A stretch of DNA of 9,188 nucleotides, taken from assembly GCA_903847495.1 (NCBI GenBank), contig CAINDT010000295.1:1-9188 (forward strand), given 5' to 3'. Position numbers and translations under genes: made by a program. Source of the DNA: an uncultured Actinomycetes bacterium. Lineage in GTDB: Bacteria; Actinomycetota; Thermoleophilia; Gaiellales; F1-60-MAGs149. The notes under the pieces were generated by a model, which had not been told where the DNA came from, did no database searches, and saw nothing but the letters and a program-made list of their open reading frames with translations. This document shows, piece after piece, positions 1-6,858 of this stretch. How positions within the stretch are numbered: the stretch's first letter is position 1; the number at the start of each line of letters is the position of its first letter.

Positions 1-683
1 GGCCGCCGAGCGGTCCCGGCATCCGCGTCGAGTCCGGCGTGGAGGAGGGCGGCGAGATCAACGACCGCTACGACCCCATGGTCGCGAAGCTGCTGGTGTG
101 GGACACCACGCGAGAGCGCGCCATCGCCCGCATGCGCCGTGCGCTCGACGAGTACGAGATCGTCGGACCGAAGACGCTGCTGCCGATGCATCGCATCGTC
201 ATGCGCGCCCCCGAGTTCGCCGAGGGCCAGACGTGCGCCGGTCTCGTCGAGGGCGCGTGGGCCGATGCCTGCGCCGCGCTCGAGGACGAGCCCGCCGCCG
301 CCGCGCCCGCGGCCGCCGGTGGGGTCACGATTCCGCGCCACGTTCCCGTCGAGGTCGAGGGCCGTCGCTACGACGTCGTGTTGCGCCTGCCGGCGTCGGC
401 CGGGGCCGAGGAGGCGCGCGAGCGCATCCGCGCCCGCATGGCGGGTGGCGCTGGTGCCGCGGCCGAGGGCGCGATCGTCTCGCCGATGCAGGGCACCGTA
501 CTCCAGCTCGAGGTAGCGGAGGGCGACCACGTCGAGGCAGGACAGGTCGTGGCCGTCGTCGAGGCGATGAAGATGGAGAACGAGGTGCAGTCGCTCCATG
601 CGGGCACCGTTGCCGCCGTGCACGTGCAGTCCGGCCAGGCCGTGCAGGCGGGCCAGACGCTGATCGAACTCGACGGCGAGTAG
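1..683 (+). CDS. Acyl-CoA carboxylase alpha subunit (biotin carboxylase C-terminus plus BCCP domain), 5'-truncated
   Basis: This is the 3' part of a fused biotin carboxylase/biotin carboxyl carrier subunit of an acetyl-, propionyl- or methylcrotonyl-CoA carboxylase. The gene starts before the window: the frame is open from base 3 and already reads like the C-terminal biotin carboxylase domain (GPGIRVESGV, then DRYDPMVAKLLVW and TRERAIARMRRALDEYEIVG). An Ala/Pro-rich linker (about 285-325) and a spacer domain follow, then a biotinyl domain ending at the TAG at 681-683. The biotin attachment motif EAMKMEN is intact, with the target lysine at 570-572. In such enzymes this subunit carboxylates biotin with bicarbonate and ATP, and a separate beta subunit, not in this window, transfers the carboxyl group. 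The acyl-CoA substrate cannot be read from this fragment. The nearby ETF-QO and sucCD make propionyl-CoA or branched-chain acyl-CoA plausible, but that is inference. Confidence 0.93.
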   Translation, partial: PPSGPGIRVESGVEEGGEINDRYDPMVAKLLVWDTTRERAIARMRRALDEYEIVGPKTLLPMHRIVMRAPEFAEGQTCAGLVEGAWADACAALEDEPAAAAPAAAGGVTIPRHVPVEVEGRRYDVVLRLPASAGAEEARERIRARMAGGAGAAAEGAIVSPMQGTVLQLEVAEGDHVEAGQVVAVVEAMKMENEVQSLHAGTVAAVHVQSGQAVQAGQTLIELDGE

Positions 684-761
684 GTTCCGGGGCGCGCGGC
701 GTGTCGGCCTGGCCGGTGAGGGGTACCGCCCGACCGTTCGCTTTCGGGCGCCGAGATTCCC

Positions 762-767
762 TATAGT
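762..767 (+). promoter_or_regulatory. Putative -10 box (TATAGT) for the GntR regulator
   Basis: TATAGT ends 8 nt before the ATG at 776, so transcription would start at or next to the start codon and give a leaderless or nearly leaderless mRNA. No Shine-Dalgarno sequence is visible before the ATG and no good -35 box is seen. A 6-bp inverted repeat (CGCCCG 727-732, CGGGCG 745-750) lies just upstream. Confidence 0.6.
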
Positions 768-775
768 CCCGCGCA

Positions 776-1513
776 ATGGCGCAGAACGATACAACCGTAT
801 GGGACGACGAGCCGGTCTACGTGCGCGACGCGGTCTTCCAGCCGATCGAGACGCCGACTGCCGTCGACGAGGTCGCGCGGCGCATTCGCCAGGCGATCGT
901 CCTCGGTGTCCTGCGCGATGGTGATCGACTGCCGGCCGAGACCGAGCTCGCGAAGCGCATCGGGGTCGGCGTGATGACGGTTCGTGCCGCGCTTTCCGAG
1001 CTGCGCGCCGACGGTCTGCTCGAGACGCATCGCGGACGTCTTGGCGGCTCGTTTGTCGCGTCGAGCGACAAGGCGATCCTGTCCGGCGTCACCTCGACCG
1101 ATCCGACGCATCTGCGCCAGCAGGCGGAGATCCTCGGCGGCCTTGAAGCCCAGGCTGCGCGCCTTGCCGCCGCGCTGATCACCGAGGAGGAGATCGAGAT
1201 CCTCGCCGAGCTGACCGCCGAGATGGAGCAGCCGCACAGCACGGGCGAAGTCGGTGTCCTCAACAACCGCTTCCACCTGATGATCGCGGCCGCGTCCAGC
1301 AATCGTGATCTCGTCTCCCTGATCAGCCAGCGGCGCGCCGAGCTCTACTCGGCGGCGTACGCGCTCTCGGGTGTGGAGCTGCCGCTGCTGCTCGACGGCG
1401 ATGCGCATCCCGGCATCGTCGAGGCGCTCGCGGCGCGCGATGGCGACCTCGCCAGCGCCCGCATGTGGGAGCACCATCGCGTGACGATGGACGGTGTGCT
1501 CGACGCGATGTGA
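776..1513 (+). CDS. GntR-family transcriptional regulator, FadR/FCD subfamily
   Basis: This 245-residue cytoplasmic DNA-binding regulator has the usual FadR-subfamily length. Residues about 31-95 form the winged helix-turn-helix: DEVARRIRQAIVLG, then LPAETELAKRIGV, MTVRAALSELRADGLLET and the wing RGRLGGSFV. Residues about 112-243 are the all-helical FCD effector domain. Its metal-binding positions are visible: NNRFH (His167), DAHPGIVEAL (His211) and WEHHRV (His233/234). The usual acidic ligand before FxH appears to be Asn, so metal binding may differ. FCD regulators commonly sense organic acids or acyl-CoAs. Sitting between an acyl-CoA carboxylase subunit and the ETF-QO/sucCD operon, it may control one or both, but no matching operator was identified. 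The ATG at 776 is chosen because it follows the TATAGT box closely and coding-type base use starts there. Confidence 0.9.
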   Translation: MAQNDTTVWDDEPVYVRDAVFQPIETPTAVDEVARRIRQAIVLGVLRDGDRLPAETELAKRIGVGVMTVRAALSELRADGLLETHRGRLGGSFVASSDKAILSGVTSTDPTHLRQQAEILGGLEAQAARLAAALITEEEIEILAELTAEMEQPHSTGEVGVLNNRFHLMIAAASSNRDLVSLISQRRAELYSAAYALSGVELPLLLDGDAHPGIVEALAARDGDLASARMWEHHRVTMDGVLDAM

Positions 1514-1516
1514 GTG

Positions 1517-1530
1517 GGCGGCTGTCCGCC
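1517..1530 (+). other. Small stem-loop after the GntR gene
   Basis: GGCGG and CCGCC (1517-1521 and 1526-1530) can form a 5-bp stem with a 4-nt loop just after the TGA stop at 1511-1513. There is no T-run. It could weakly aid termination or be chance in GC-rich DNA. Confidence 0.2.
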
Positions 1531-1550
1531 GCCTCACCGACCGCCCGCGC

Positions 1551-1556
1551 TATCGT
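1551..1556 (+). promoter_or_regulatory. Putative -10 box (TATCGT) for the ETF-QO/sucCD operon
   Basis: TATCGT lies in the 50-bp gap after the regulator gene and ends 7 nt before the ATG at 1564. That spacing puts the transcript start at the start codon, so a leaderless operon mRNA is likely. GCCGGGG between box and ATG is not a convincing ribosome binding site. Confidence 0.5.
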
Positions 1557-1563
1557 GCCGGGG

Positions 1564-3267
1564 ATGCCTACGCTCCCCAGTGATTTCCCGCCTCCGTACG
1601 ACCCTGCGGCCGCTGTAGACGCTCCGAACGCGCCGATCGACCTCCAGATCCCGACCGGGGTCTGCATCGTCGGCGGTGGCGCAGCCGGGCTCGCGTGCGC
1701 CGTCAAGCTCGGCCAGCTGCTGGCCGATGATCCCGAGATCCTCGAGCGGCTCGGCGAGGTGCCGATCGTCGTGATCGAGAAGGGCAAGGCCGTCGGCAGC
1801 CACTCGCTGTCGGGCGCGATGATCAACCCTCAGCCGCTGCGCGACCTCTTCCCGGATCTGACCGACGACCAGCTGCCGACCTACGGTGCAGTCAACAAGG
1901 AGTCGGTCTACTTCATGACGTCGCGCAAGCGCGCGATTAAGCTGCCGACGCCGCCGGAGTTCAGGAATCACGGCAACCACGCGATCTCGCTGGCGACGCT
2001 CAACAAGTTCCTTGCGGAGCAGGCCGAGGCGCTCGGTGCGTACGTGCTGCCGGAGACCGATGCGCAGACGCTGCTCGTCGAGAACGGTGCTGTGCGCGGG
2101 ATCCGGACCGGCGTCAAGGGCCTCGACAAGGACGGCAACGAGAAGTCGGGCGCCGCACCCGCGACCGAGGTGCACGCGCAGGTGACTGTGCTCGCCGAGG
2201 GTGCACAGGGCAAGTTGCGCGAGGCGGCACTGACGGCCTTCGACGTCTCGAGTCCGTTCCCGCAGGTCTATGCCCTCGGTGTGAAGGAGTTGTGGAAGGT
2301 TCCCAAGAGCCTCGACCGCATCATCCATACGCTCGGTTGGCCGCTGCGCGGCGCCGCGCGCTACCGCGAGTTCGGCGGCTCCTGGATCTACCCGATGGGG
2401 CCCGAGCACGTCTCGCTGGGTCTGGTCGTCGGCCTCGACTGGGCCGACTCGACGCTCAGCGTGCATGACCTGCTCCAGGAGCTGAAGCTGCACCCGCTGG
2501 TACGCAAGATCCTCGAGGGTGGCGAGCGCGTCGAGTGGGGCGCGAAGATCATCCCCGAGGGCGGCTTCTACGCGATTCCCGACCAGTTGACGCTTCCTGG
2601 CGCGCTGTTCGTCGGCGACTCGGCTGGCTTCGTCAACGTGCCGCGCCTCAAGGGCGTGCACTACGCCATCCAATCCGGCATCCTCGCCGCGCAGGCGATC
2701 CACGCCGCACTCAAGGCCGGGCATGACGTCACGCAGCCCGGCGCACTGGCCGCGTACGACTCGGCCGTGCGCGAGGGCACGATCGGCAAGGACCTGTGGG
2801 AGGTGCGCAACTCGCGCCAGCAGTTCCAGCGCGGTCTGCTCGGGGCCGGTCCGGTCATGCCGCTGATCACCGCCACGAAGGGCAAGTTCCCGCGCGGAGC
2901 CACGCCGTTCACGTCCGATGCCGACCATGAGGTCGAGAATCTCGGCAGCGTCTACACGGAGCCCGACGGCCAGTACACGTTCGACAAGCTGTCGAGCGTG
3001 TTCCTGTCGGGCAACAAGACCCGCGACGACCAGCCGAACCACATCCGCATCCACGAGCCGCGCGTGCCGAAGGACCTCGCGGACGCGTGGGTCAACATGT
3101 GCCCAGCCAAGGTGTACGAGGTGATCGAGGGCTCCGAGTCCAGCGATGGCCTCGTGCGTGTGCACATGGACCCGTCGAACTGCGTCCAGTGCGGTGCGAT
3201 CACCGCCAAGGGCGGCCGCTTCACTCCGCCCGAGGGCGGCAGCGGTCCCGAATACCAGAAGATGTAG
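1564..3267 (+). CDS. Electron-transfer flavoprotein:quinone oxidoreductase (ETF-QO)
   Basis: This 567-residue protein belongs to the ETF-QO family, membrane-associated flavoproteins that pass electrons from reduced ETF, fed by acyl-CoA dehydrogenases, to the quinone pool. The N-terminal FAD dinucleotide motif is clear (VCIVGGGAAGLACAV, GGGAAG at residues 37-42). The substrate-side motif SHSLSGAMINPQPL and the second FAD motif VGDSAGFVNVPRLKGVHYAI are also present. The C-terminus has the family's iron-sulfur region: CPAKVYE (Cys513), NCVQC (Cys540, Cys543) and the ending TPPEGGSGPEY. The canonical fourth ligand, C in CxxCxxC, is Ile546 here. Starts further upstream, such as GTG at 1465, would overlap the regulator gene; ATG 1564 follows a TATCGT box. 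It sits 15 nt before sucC, probably in one operon. The quinone may be menaquinone if the host is an actinomycete. Confidence 0.93.
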   Translation: MPTLPSDFPPPYDPAAAVDAPNAPIDLQIPTGVCIVGGGAAGLACAVKLGQLLADDPEILERLGEVPIVVIEKGKAVGSHSLSGAMINPQPLRDLFPDLTDDQLPTYGAVNKESVYFMTSRKRAIKLPTPPEFRNHGNHAISLATLNKFLAEQAEALGAYVLPETDAQTLLVENGAVRGIRTGVKGLDKDGNEKSGAAPATEVHAQVTVLAEGAQGKLREAALTAFDVSSPFPQVYALGVKELWKVPKSLDRIIHTLGWPLRGAARYREFGGSWIYPMGPEHVSLGLVVGLDWADSTLSVHDLLQELKLHPLVRKILEGGERVEWGAKIIPEGGFYAIPDQLTLPGALFVGDSAGFVNVPRLKGVHYAIQSGILAAQAIHAALKAGHDVTQPGALAAYDSAVREGTIGKDLWEVRNSRQQFQRGLLGAGPVMPLITATKGKFPRGATPFTSDADHEVENLGSVYTEPDGQYTFDKLSSVFLSGNKTRDDQPNHIRIHEPRVPKDLADAWVNMCPAKVYEVIEGSESSDGLVRVHMDPSNCVQCGAITAKGGRFTPPEGGSGPEYQKM

Positions 3268-3268
3268 C

Positions 3269-3274
3269 GAGGAG
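3269..3274 (+). promoter_or_regulatory. Ribosome binding site of sucC
   Basis: GAGGAG lies 8 nt before the ATG at 3283 and just past the ETF-QO stop. It supports this start and contrasts with the operon-leading genes, which have no such site. Confidence 0.75.
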
Positions 3275-3282
3275 CCCATCCC

Positions 3283-4431
3283 ATGGATCTCTACGAGCAC
3301 CAGGGCAAGGAGCTGTTCGCGAAGGCGGGCATTCCCGTTGCCGCAGGCCACGTTGCCTATTCCGTCGATGAGGCCCGCGCTGCGGCCGAGCAGCTGGGGG
3401 GCGTGGTGGTCGTCAAGAGCCAGGTCCTGACCGGCGGCCGCGGCAAGGCCGGTGGCGTCAAGGTCGTCAAGGACCCGGCTGCGGCCGCCGAGGCCGCCGA
3501 GGCGATTCTCGGCCTCGACATCAATGGTCACATCACGCGACGGCTCTACATCGAGGCGGGCGTCAAGATCGCCAAGGAGTACTACTTCTCCGTCACGTTT
3601 GACCGCTCGGCCAAGATGCCGCTCCTGATGCTCACCACGATGGGCGGCATGGACGTCGAAGACGTCGCGGAGAACCACCCCGACGCGCTGGCTCGACTGC
3701 ATGTCGACCCGGCGCTCGGCTACCGCGGCTTCCATGGTGCGCAGCTGATGAGCAAGGCCGGCATCCCGGTCGAGGAGCGCAAGGCGCTCGCCCCGCTGCT
3801 GGCCACGCTGTATAGCGTGTTCGAGCGCGAGGAGGCCATGCTCGTCGAGGTCAACCCGCTCGTCCTGCTGGAGGACGGCACGTTCCTCGCTGCCGACGCC
3901 AAGGTCACGATCGATGACAACGCGCTCTTCCGCCACGCCGACGTGGAGGCGATGCGCGATCTCGCGGCCGCCGATCCGCAGGAGCAGGCGGCGCGCGAGC
4001 ACGATCTCGCCTACGTGAAGCTCGACGGCGACGTCGGCATCCTCGGCAACGGCGCCGGGCTCGTGATGAGCACGGTCGACGTCATCGCCCAGGCAGGCGG
4101 CCGTCCGGCCAATTTCTGCGACGTCGGTGGCGGTGCCAGCGCCGAGAAGATCTCCACGGCGCTCGGCATCGTGCTGAGCGACGAGAAGGTCAACAGCGTG
4201 CTGTTCAACATCTTCGGCGGCATCACACGCTGCGACGAGGTTGCCAAGGGCCTGCTCGGCGCGCTCGAGACCACCGAGATCCGCGCACCGATCGTGGTCC
4301 GCCTCGACGGCACCAATGCCGAGGAGGGACGCGCGCTCCTCGCCGAGGCGGCGCGCCCCGAGATCACGGTCGAGAAGACGATGCTCGAGGCCGCGGCTAC
4401 CGCCGTCCGCCTCGCGAAGGAAGCGAGCTAG
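3283..4431 (+). CDS. sucC: Succinyl-CoA synthetase (ADP-forming) beta subunit
   Basis: SucC is the nucleotide-binding subunit of the TCA-cycle enzyme that converts succinyl-CoA, ADP and phosphate to succinate, CoA and ATP. At 382 residues it has normal family length. The N-terminus MDLYEHQGKELFAKAGIPV and the ATP-grasp motif LTGGRGKAGGVK are typical. The metal/nucleotide-site motif VEVNPLVLLEDG followed by AADAKVTIDDNA is intact. The C-terminal ligase domain carries GNGAGLVMSTVD, GGRPANFCDVGGGAS and FNIFGGITRCDEVAKG, with RLDGTNAEEGR near the end. It is the second gene of the ETF-QO-sucC-sucD unit and ends 2 nt before sucD, consistent with balanced production of the two subunits. Confidence 0.97.
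   Translation: MDLYEHQGKELFAKAGIPVAAGHVAYSVDEARAAAEQLGGVVVVKSQVLTGGRGKAGGVKVVKDPAAAAEAAEAILGLDINGHITRRLYIEAGVKIAKEYYFSVTFDRSAKMPLLMLTTMGGMDVEDVAENHPDALARLHVDPALGYRGFHGAQLMSKAGIPVEERKALAPLLATLYSVFEREEAMLVEVNPLVLLEDGTFLAADAKVTIDDNALFRHADVEAMRDLAAADPQEQAAREHDLAYVKLDGDVGILGNGAGLVMSTVDVIAQAGGRPANFCDVGGGASAEKISTALGIVLSDEKVNSVLFNIFGGITRCDEVAKGLLGALETTEIRAPIVVRLDGTNAEEGRALLAEAARPEITVEKTMLEAAATAVRLAKEAS
4416..4423 (+). promoter_or_regulatory. Likely ribosome binding site of sucD
   Basis: GAAGGAAG lies inside the last codons of sucC, 10 nt before the sucD ATG at 4434. The match to the Shine-Dalgarno consensus is moderate; with the 2-nt gap between the genes, translational coupling is also likely. Confidence 0.5.
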
Positions 4432-4433
4432 CC

Positions 4434-5309
4434 ATGGCTGTCATCGCCACGAAGGACACGCGCCTGGTCGTCCAGGGCATCACGGGCCGTGAGGGCACGT
4501 TCCATGCGCTGCGCAACCGCGACTACGGCACCAACGTCGTCGCCGGCGTCACGCCCGGCCGCGCGGGTCAGGACGTCGAGGGCATCCCGGTCTTCGACTC
4601 CGTTGCCGACGCCGTCGACAAGCAGGGCGCCAATACGTCGCTCGTGATCGTGCCGCCGCGGTTCGCGGCCGAGGCGATCCTCGAGGCTGCCGATGCGGGC
4701 GTCGAGCAGATCATCTGCATCACCGAGGGTATCCCTGCCCACGACATGCTCGAGGTCTACCACTACATCCGCCCGCGCGGCATCCGCCTGCTGGGGCCGA
4801 ACTGCCCCGGCGCGCTCTCGCCCGGCATCGCGAACATCGGCATCATCCCGGCCGAGGTCTTCAAGCCCGGCCCGATCGGTCTCGTCTCGCGCTCCGGCAC
4901 GCTCACGTACCAGATCGGCGGCGAGCTGGCGGCCAAGGGCCTTGGCAATTCGACGATCATCGGCATCGGCGGCGATCCGGTGATCGGCACGTCGTTCATC
5001 GACGCGCTCGACCTCTTCCAGGCCGACGACCAGACCGAGTACATCGTGATGGTCGGCGAGATCGGCGGCAACGAGGAGGAGAAGGCGGCCGAGGTTATCG
5101 CGGAGCGCATCACCAAGCCGGTCGTCTCCTACATCGCCGGCTTCGAGGCGCCTCCAGGCAAGACGATGGGGCACGCAGGCGCCATCATCTCGGGCTCTGC
5201 GGGCACGGCGGCCGCCAAGAAGGAGGCGCTCGAGGCGAAGGGCGTCCCGGTCGGTACCAATCCGACGGAGGCGGCGCAGATCGTGGCCGACCTCGTGGCC
5301 AAGGGCTGA
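4434..5309 (+). CDS. sucD: Succinyl-CoA synthetase alpha subunit
   Basis: SucD binds CoA and carries the phosphohistidine of succinyl-CoA synthetase. At 291 residues it is full length. The N-terminal CoA-binding Rossmann domain shows the family motif VVQGITGREGTFH. Further on are GPNCPGALSPG, GLVSRSGTLTYQ and GIGGDPVIGTSFIDAL. The phosphorylated histidine is in KTMGHAGAIISGSAGTA (His247, codon 5172-5174), and the protein ends with VPVGTNPTEAAQIV. All hallmark residues look intact. It is the last gene of the operon; the next gene, 45 nt on, has its own -10-like box. No clear terminator is visible in that gap. Confidence 0.97.
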   Translation: MAVIATKDTRLVVQGITGREGTFHALRNRDYGTNVVAGVTPGRAGQDVEGIPVFDSVADAVDKQGANTSLVIVPPRFAAEAILEAADAGVEQIICITEGIPAHDMLEVYHYIRPRGIRLLGPNCPGALSPGIANIGIIPAEVFKPGPIGLVSRSGTLTYQIGGELAAKGLGNSTIIGIGGDPVIGTSFIDALDLFQADDQTEYIVMVGEIGGNEEEKAAEVIAERITKPVVSYIAGFEAPPGKTMGHAGAIISGSAGTAAAKKEALEAKGVPVGTNPTEAAQIVADLVAKG

Positions 5310-5341
5310 TTTCCGCCGTCGCACGAGGGCTCGCACCTTCG

Positions 5342-5347
5342 TAGACT
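5342..5347 (+). promoter_or_regulatory. Putative -10 box (TAGACT) for the aminotransferase gene
   Basis: TAGACT ends 7 nt before the ATG at 5355, the same geometry as other leading genes in this window. No strong -35 box is seen. It suggests the aminotransferase is transcribed separately from sucCD as a leaderless mRNA. Confidence 0.5.
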
Positions 5348-5354
5348 GCGGGGC

Positions 5355-6431
5355 ATGGCCACCATCTCCTTCGCACGCGGCGTCCCGTCCGCAGATCTCC
5401 TTCCCGTTGACGAGCTCAAGGGCGCCATTGCCCGCGCGATGGAGAAGGACGCCACCGGCATGCTCCTGTACGGCGATCCGATGGGCTACATGCCGCTGCG
5501 CGAGTGGGTCGGCCAGCGCTGGGGCTACGACCCGGCCGGCGTCTTCGTCACGAACGGCTCGCTGCAGGCGTTTGCGTTTCTCGCCGAGGTGCTGTTCGCC
5601 GGCTCCGGCGGCCGCGCCGCGGTGGAGGCACCGACGTACGACCGCACGATCCTCACGCTGAAGCGCTTCGGCGCCACGGTCGATGCTTATCCGTTGCTCG
5701 AGGACGGCATTGACGTCGATGCCCTCGAGGCGGCGATCAAGGCCGGCAAGGCGCCGGGGCTGGTGTACATCATCCCGAACTTCCAGAACCCGGCCGGCAA
5801 TGTCACGACGCTCGCGGTGCGCCAGCGCCTCGTCGATCTCGCGGCTGAGCATGGCTTCTGGATCTTCGAGGACGACCCGTACGGCGACCTTCGCTTCTCC
5901 GGCGAGGATGTCCCGCGCATGGTCGATCTCGACCAGGCCGGCCGCGTGATCTACTCGACGTCCTTCACGAAGACGATCGCCCCGGGCATTCGCGCCGGTG
6001 CGCTGCTGCTGCCCGAGGAGCTGCGCAAGCAGATGGCCTACATCGCCAACCAGACCTACATCGGCGCGGTGCACTTCGCCCACGCCGCCGTGGCCGAGTA
6101 CTGCAACGCGGGTGAGTTCGACAAGGGCCTGGCGCGCGTGCGTCCGCAGCTCGAGACGCGCAAGAACGCGCTCGTCGCGGCCCTCGATGCGCATCTCGGC
6201 GATCGCTTCTCCTTCGAGGCGCCCGAGGGCGGCTACTTCCTCTGGGGCCGGCTCGACGGCGTCGACTGCGATGCGCTGCTGCCGAAGGCCAACGAGGCCG
6301 GTGTGCCGTTCGTCAAGGGCAGCGACTTCTTCGTCGACGGCTCAGGCAAGGACCACATGCGCCTCGCCTTCTCCGCGGTCAAGCCCGAGGAGATGGACGA
6401 GGGCATCAGTCGCCTGGCTCAGCTCATCTGA
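5355..6431 (+). CDS. PLP-dependent aminotransferase, class I/II (fold type I; 2-aminoadipate/aromatic-type)
   Basis: This cytoplasmic transaminase has 358 residues, somewhat short for the family, but nothing essential seems missing. The N-terminus ISFARGVPSADLLPVDEL and YGDPMGYMPLREW are typical of the MocR-like/LysN-type group, here without a fused GntR domain. NGSLQAF marks the cofactor phosphate region. NFQNPAGN and EDDPYGDLRF follow, with Asp173 and Tyr176 in the cofactor-contact positions. The Schiff-base lysine is Lys206 in STSFTKTIAPGIRAG, and the substrate carboxylate Arg is Arg336 in HMRLAFS. EGGYFLWGRLD lies near the C-terminus. Substrate candidates include 2-aminoadipate, branched-chain or aromatic amino acids; sequence alone does not decide. 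It may join the amino-acid catabolic theme of the left half. Confidence 0.92.
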   Translation: MATISFARGVPSADLLPVDELKGAIARAMEKDATGMLLYGDPMGYMPLREWVGQRWGYDPAGVFVTNGSLQAFAFLAEVLFAGSGGRAAVEAPTYDRTILTLKRFGATVDAYPLLEDGIDVDALEAAIKAGKAPGLVYIIPNFQNPAGNVTTLAVRQRLVDLAAEHGFWIFEDDPYGDLRFSGEDVPRMVDLDQAGRVIYSTSFTKTIAPGIRAGALLLPEELRKQMAYIANQTYIGAVHFAHAAVAEYCNAGEFDKGLARVRPQLETRKNALVAALDAHLGDRFSFEAPEGGYFLWGRLDGVDCDALLPKANEAGVPFVKGSDFFVDGSGKDHMRLAFSAVKPEEMDEGISRLAQLI

Positions 6432-6463
6432 GACAGCGCTCCGCCGTCATCCCTTCTGCATGG

Positions 6464-6512
6464 GACTTCCTATTGGGGTCTCACCCCAATAGGAAGTTGA
6501 TCCCCCGCCGTC
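6464..6512. repeat. Palindrome-plus-flank module, copy A
   Basis: The module consists of the 15-bp palindrome at 6465-6497 followed by TGATCCCCCGCCGTC (6498-6512), ending 1 nt before the stop codon of the minus-strand gene at 6514. By hand alignment it matches copy B (6859-6906) at about 39 of 49 positions, including one gap. The palindrome core GGGGTCTCACCCC resembles REP-like palindromes from memory, which was not tested. Confidence 0.7.
6465..6497. terminator. Perfect 15-bp inverted repeat, probable bidirectional terminator
   Basis: ACTTCCTATTGGGGT (6465-6479) and its exact reverse complement (6483-6497) are separated by the 3-nt loop CTC. It lies between the stop of the plus-strand aminotransferase (6431) and the stop of the minus-strand LapA-type gene (6514), where a bidirectional terminator is expected. 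No T-run follows on either side, so it is not a textbook intrinsic terminator; it could also be a REP-type element used as one. Confidence 0.7.
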
Positions 6513-6513
6513 G

Positions 6514-6777
6514 CTACTTCTGCTTGTGATGGCGGTGGTGGCGATGCCGCAGCAACGCCGTTCCGAGGATGCCGAGCGCGAGACCGAGGCCAGCGCTCAC
6601 GAGCAACGCCAGGATCAGTGACGTATCGGTCTCGGCGACGATGAACGAGATGTGGACACTCTGTGTATTGGCCAGCGTGAAGGCCAGCAGGCAGATGAAC
6701 ACGATGGTGATGACCGCAAGCAGGATGTACGGCTTGATGCTGCGCTTGCGCTGTCCCGTGGGGTGGCTCTCGCTCAT
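6514..6777 (-). CDS. LapA-domain (DUF1049-type) small membrane protein, paralog 1
   Basis: This 87-residue inner-membrane protein has two predicted helices: about residues 16-36 (PYILLAVITIVFICLLAFTL) and about 51-74 (SLILALLVSAGLGLALGILG). Between them is NTQSVHISFIV, the Asn-x-Gln-x-Val-x-Val-x-Phe signature of the LapA/DUF1049 family. The C-terminal tail is unusually rich in histidine and basic residues (LLRHRHHRHHKQK), probably cytoplasmic. In Gram-negatives LapA is linked to lipopolysaccharide assembly; the role in other bacteria is unknown and should not be transferred. The ATG at 6777 is chosen because a TATACT box lies 6 nt upstream; an in-frame start at 6813 would include that promoter. 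It is a tandem paralog of the gene at 6905-7147, about half identical by eye over the membrane region. Confidence 0.8.
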   Translation of the reverse strand: MSESHPTGQRKRSIKPYILLAVITIVFICLLAFTLANTQSVHISFIVAETDTSLILALLVSAGLGLALGILGTALLRHRHHRHHKQK

Positions 6778-6783
6778 GCGGAA

Positions 6784-6789
6784 AGTATA
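6784..6789 (-). promoter_or_regulatory. Putative -10 box (TATACT) for LapA-type paralog 1
   Basis: On the minus strand TATACT ends 6 nt before the ATG at 6777, predicting a leaderless mRNA. The upstream 6790-6815 is noticeably A/T-rich for this window, as expected of a promoter. Confidence 0.65.
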
Positions 6790-6858
6790 GCCAGATGCAT
6801 AAATTGAAATCATCTACGTCGCCAGGCGACCTGTGAGCACGCCACGGTATGCCCTCAC

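Noticed and set aside
727..750. 6-bp inverted repeat CGCCCG/CGGGCG as an operator or terminator
   Set aside because: The short arms and 12-nt loop are expected by chance in GC-rich DNA, and the sequence does not resemble the TGGTnnnACCA-like sites of FadR-type regulators.
98..766. A 222-codon plus-strand frame over the carboxylase end
   Set aside because: It is Arg-rich out-of-frame translation of the biotinyl domain region.
1465..1563. GTG at 1465 as start of the ETF-QO gene
   Set aside because: It would overlap the regulator by 49 nt, include the TATCGT box, and add 33 residues unlike the family.
1534..4002. An 822-codon open frame on the minus strand
   Set aside because: It lies wholly antisense to ETF-QO and sucC, which carry unmistakable family motifs. 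Its translation is Arg/Leu/Asp/Val-rich with no recognisable domain, as expected of a shadow frame in high-GC DNA.
4428..6194. A 588-codon open frame on the minus strand
   Set aside because: It is antisense to sucD and the aminotransferase, is strongly biased in composition and has no domain-like motif.
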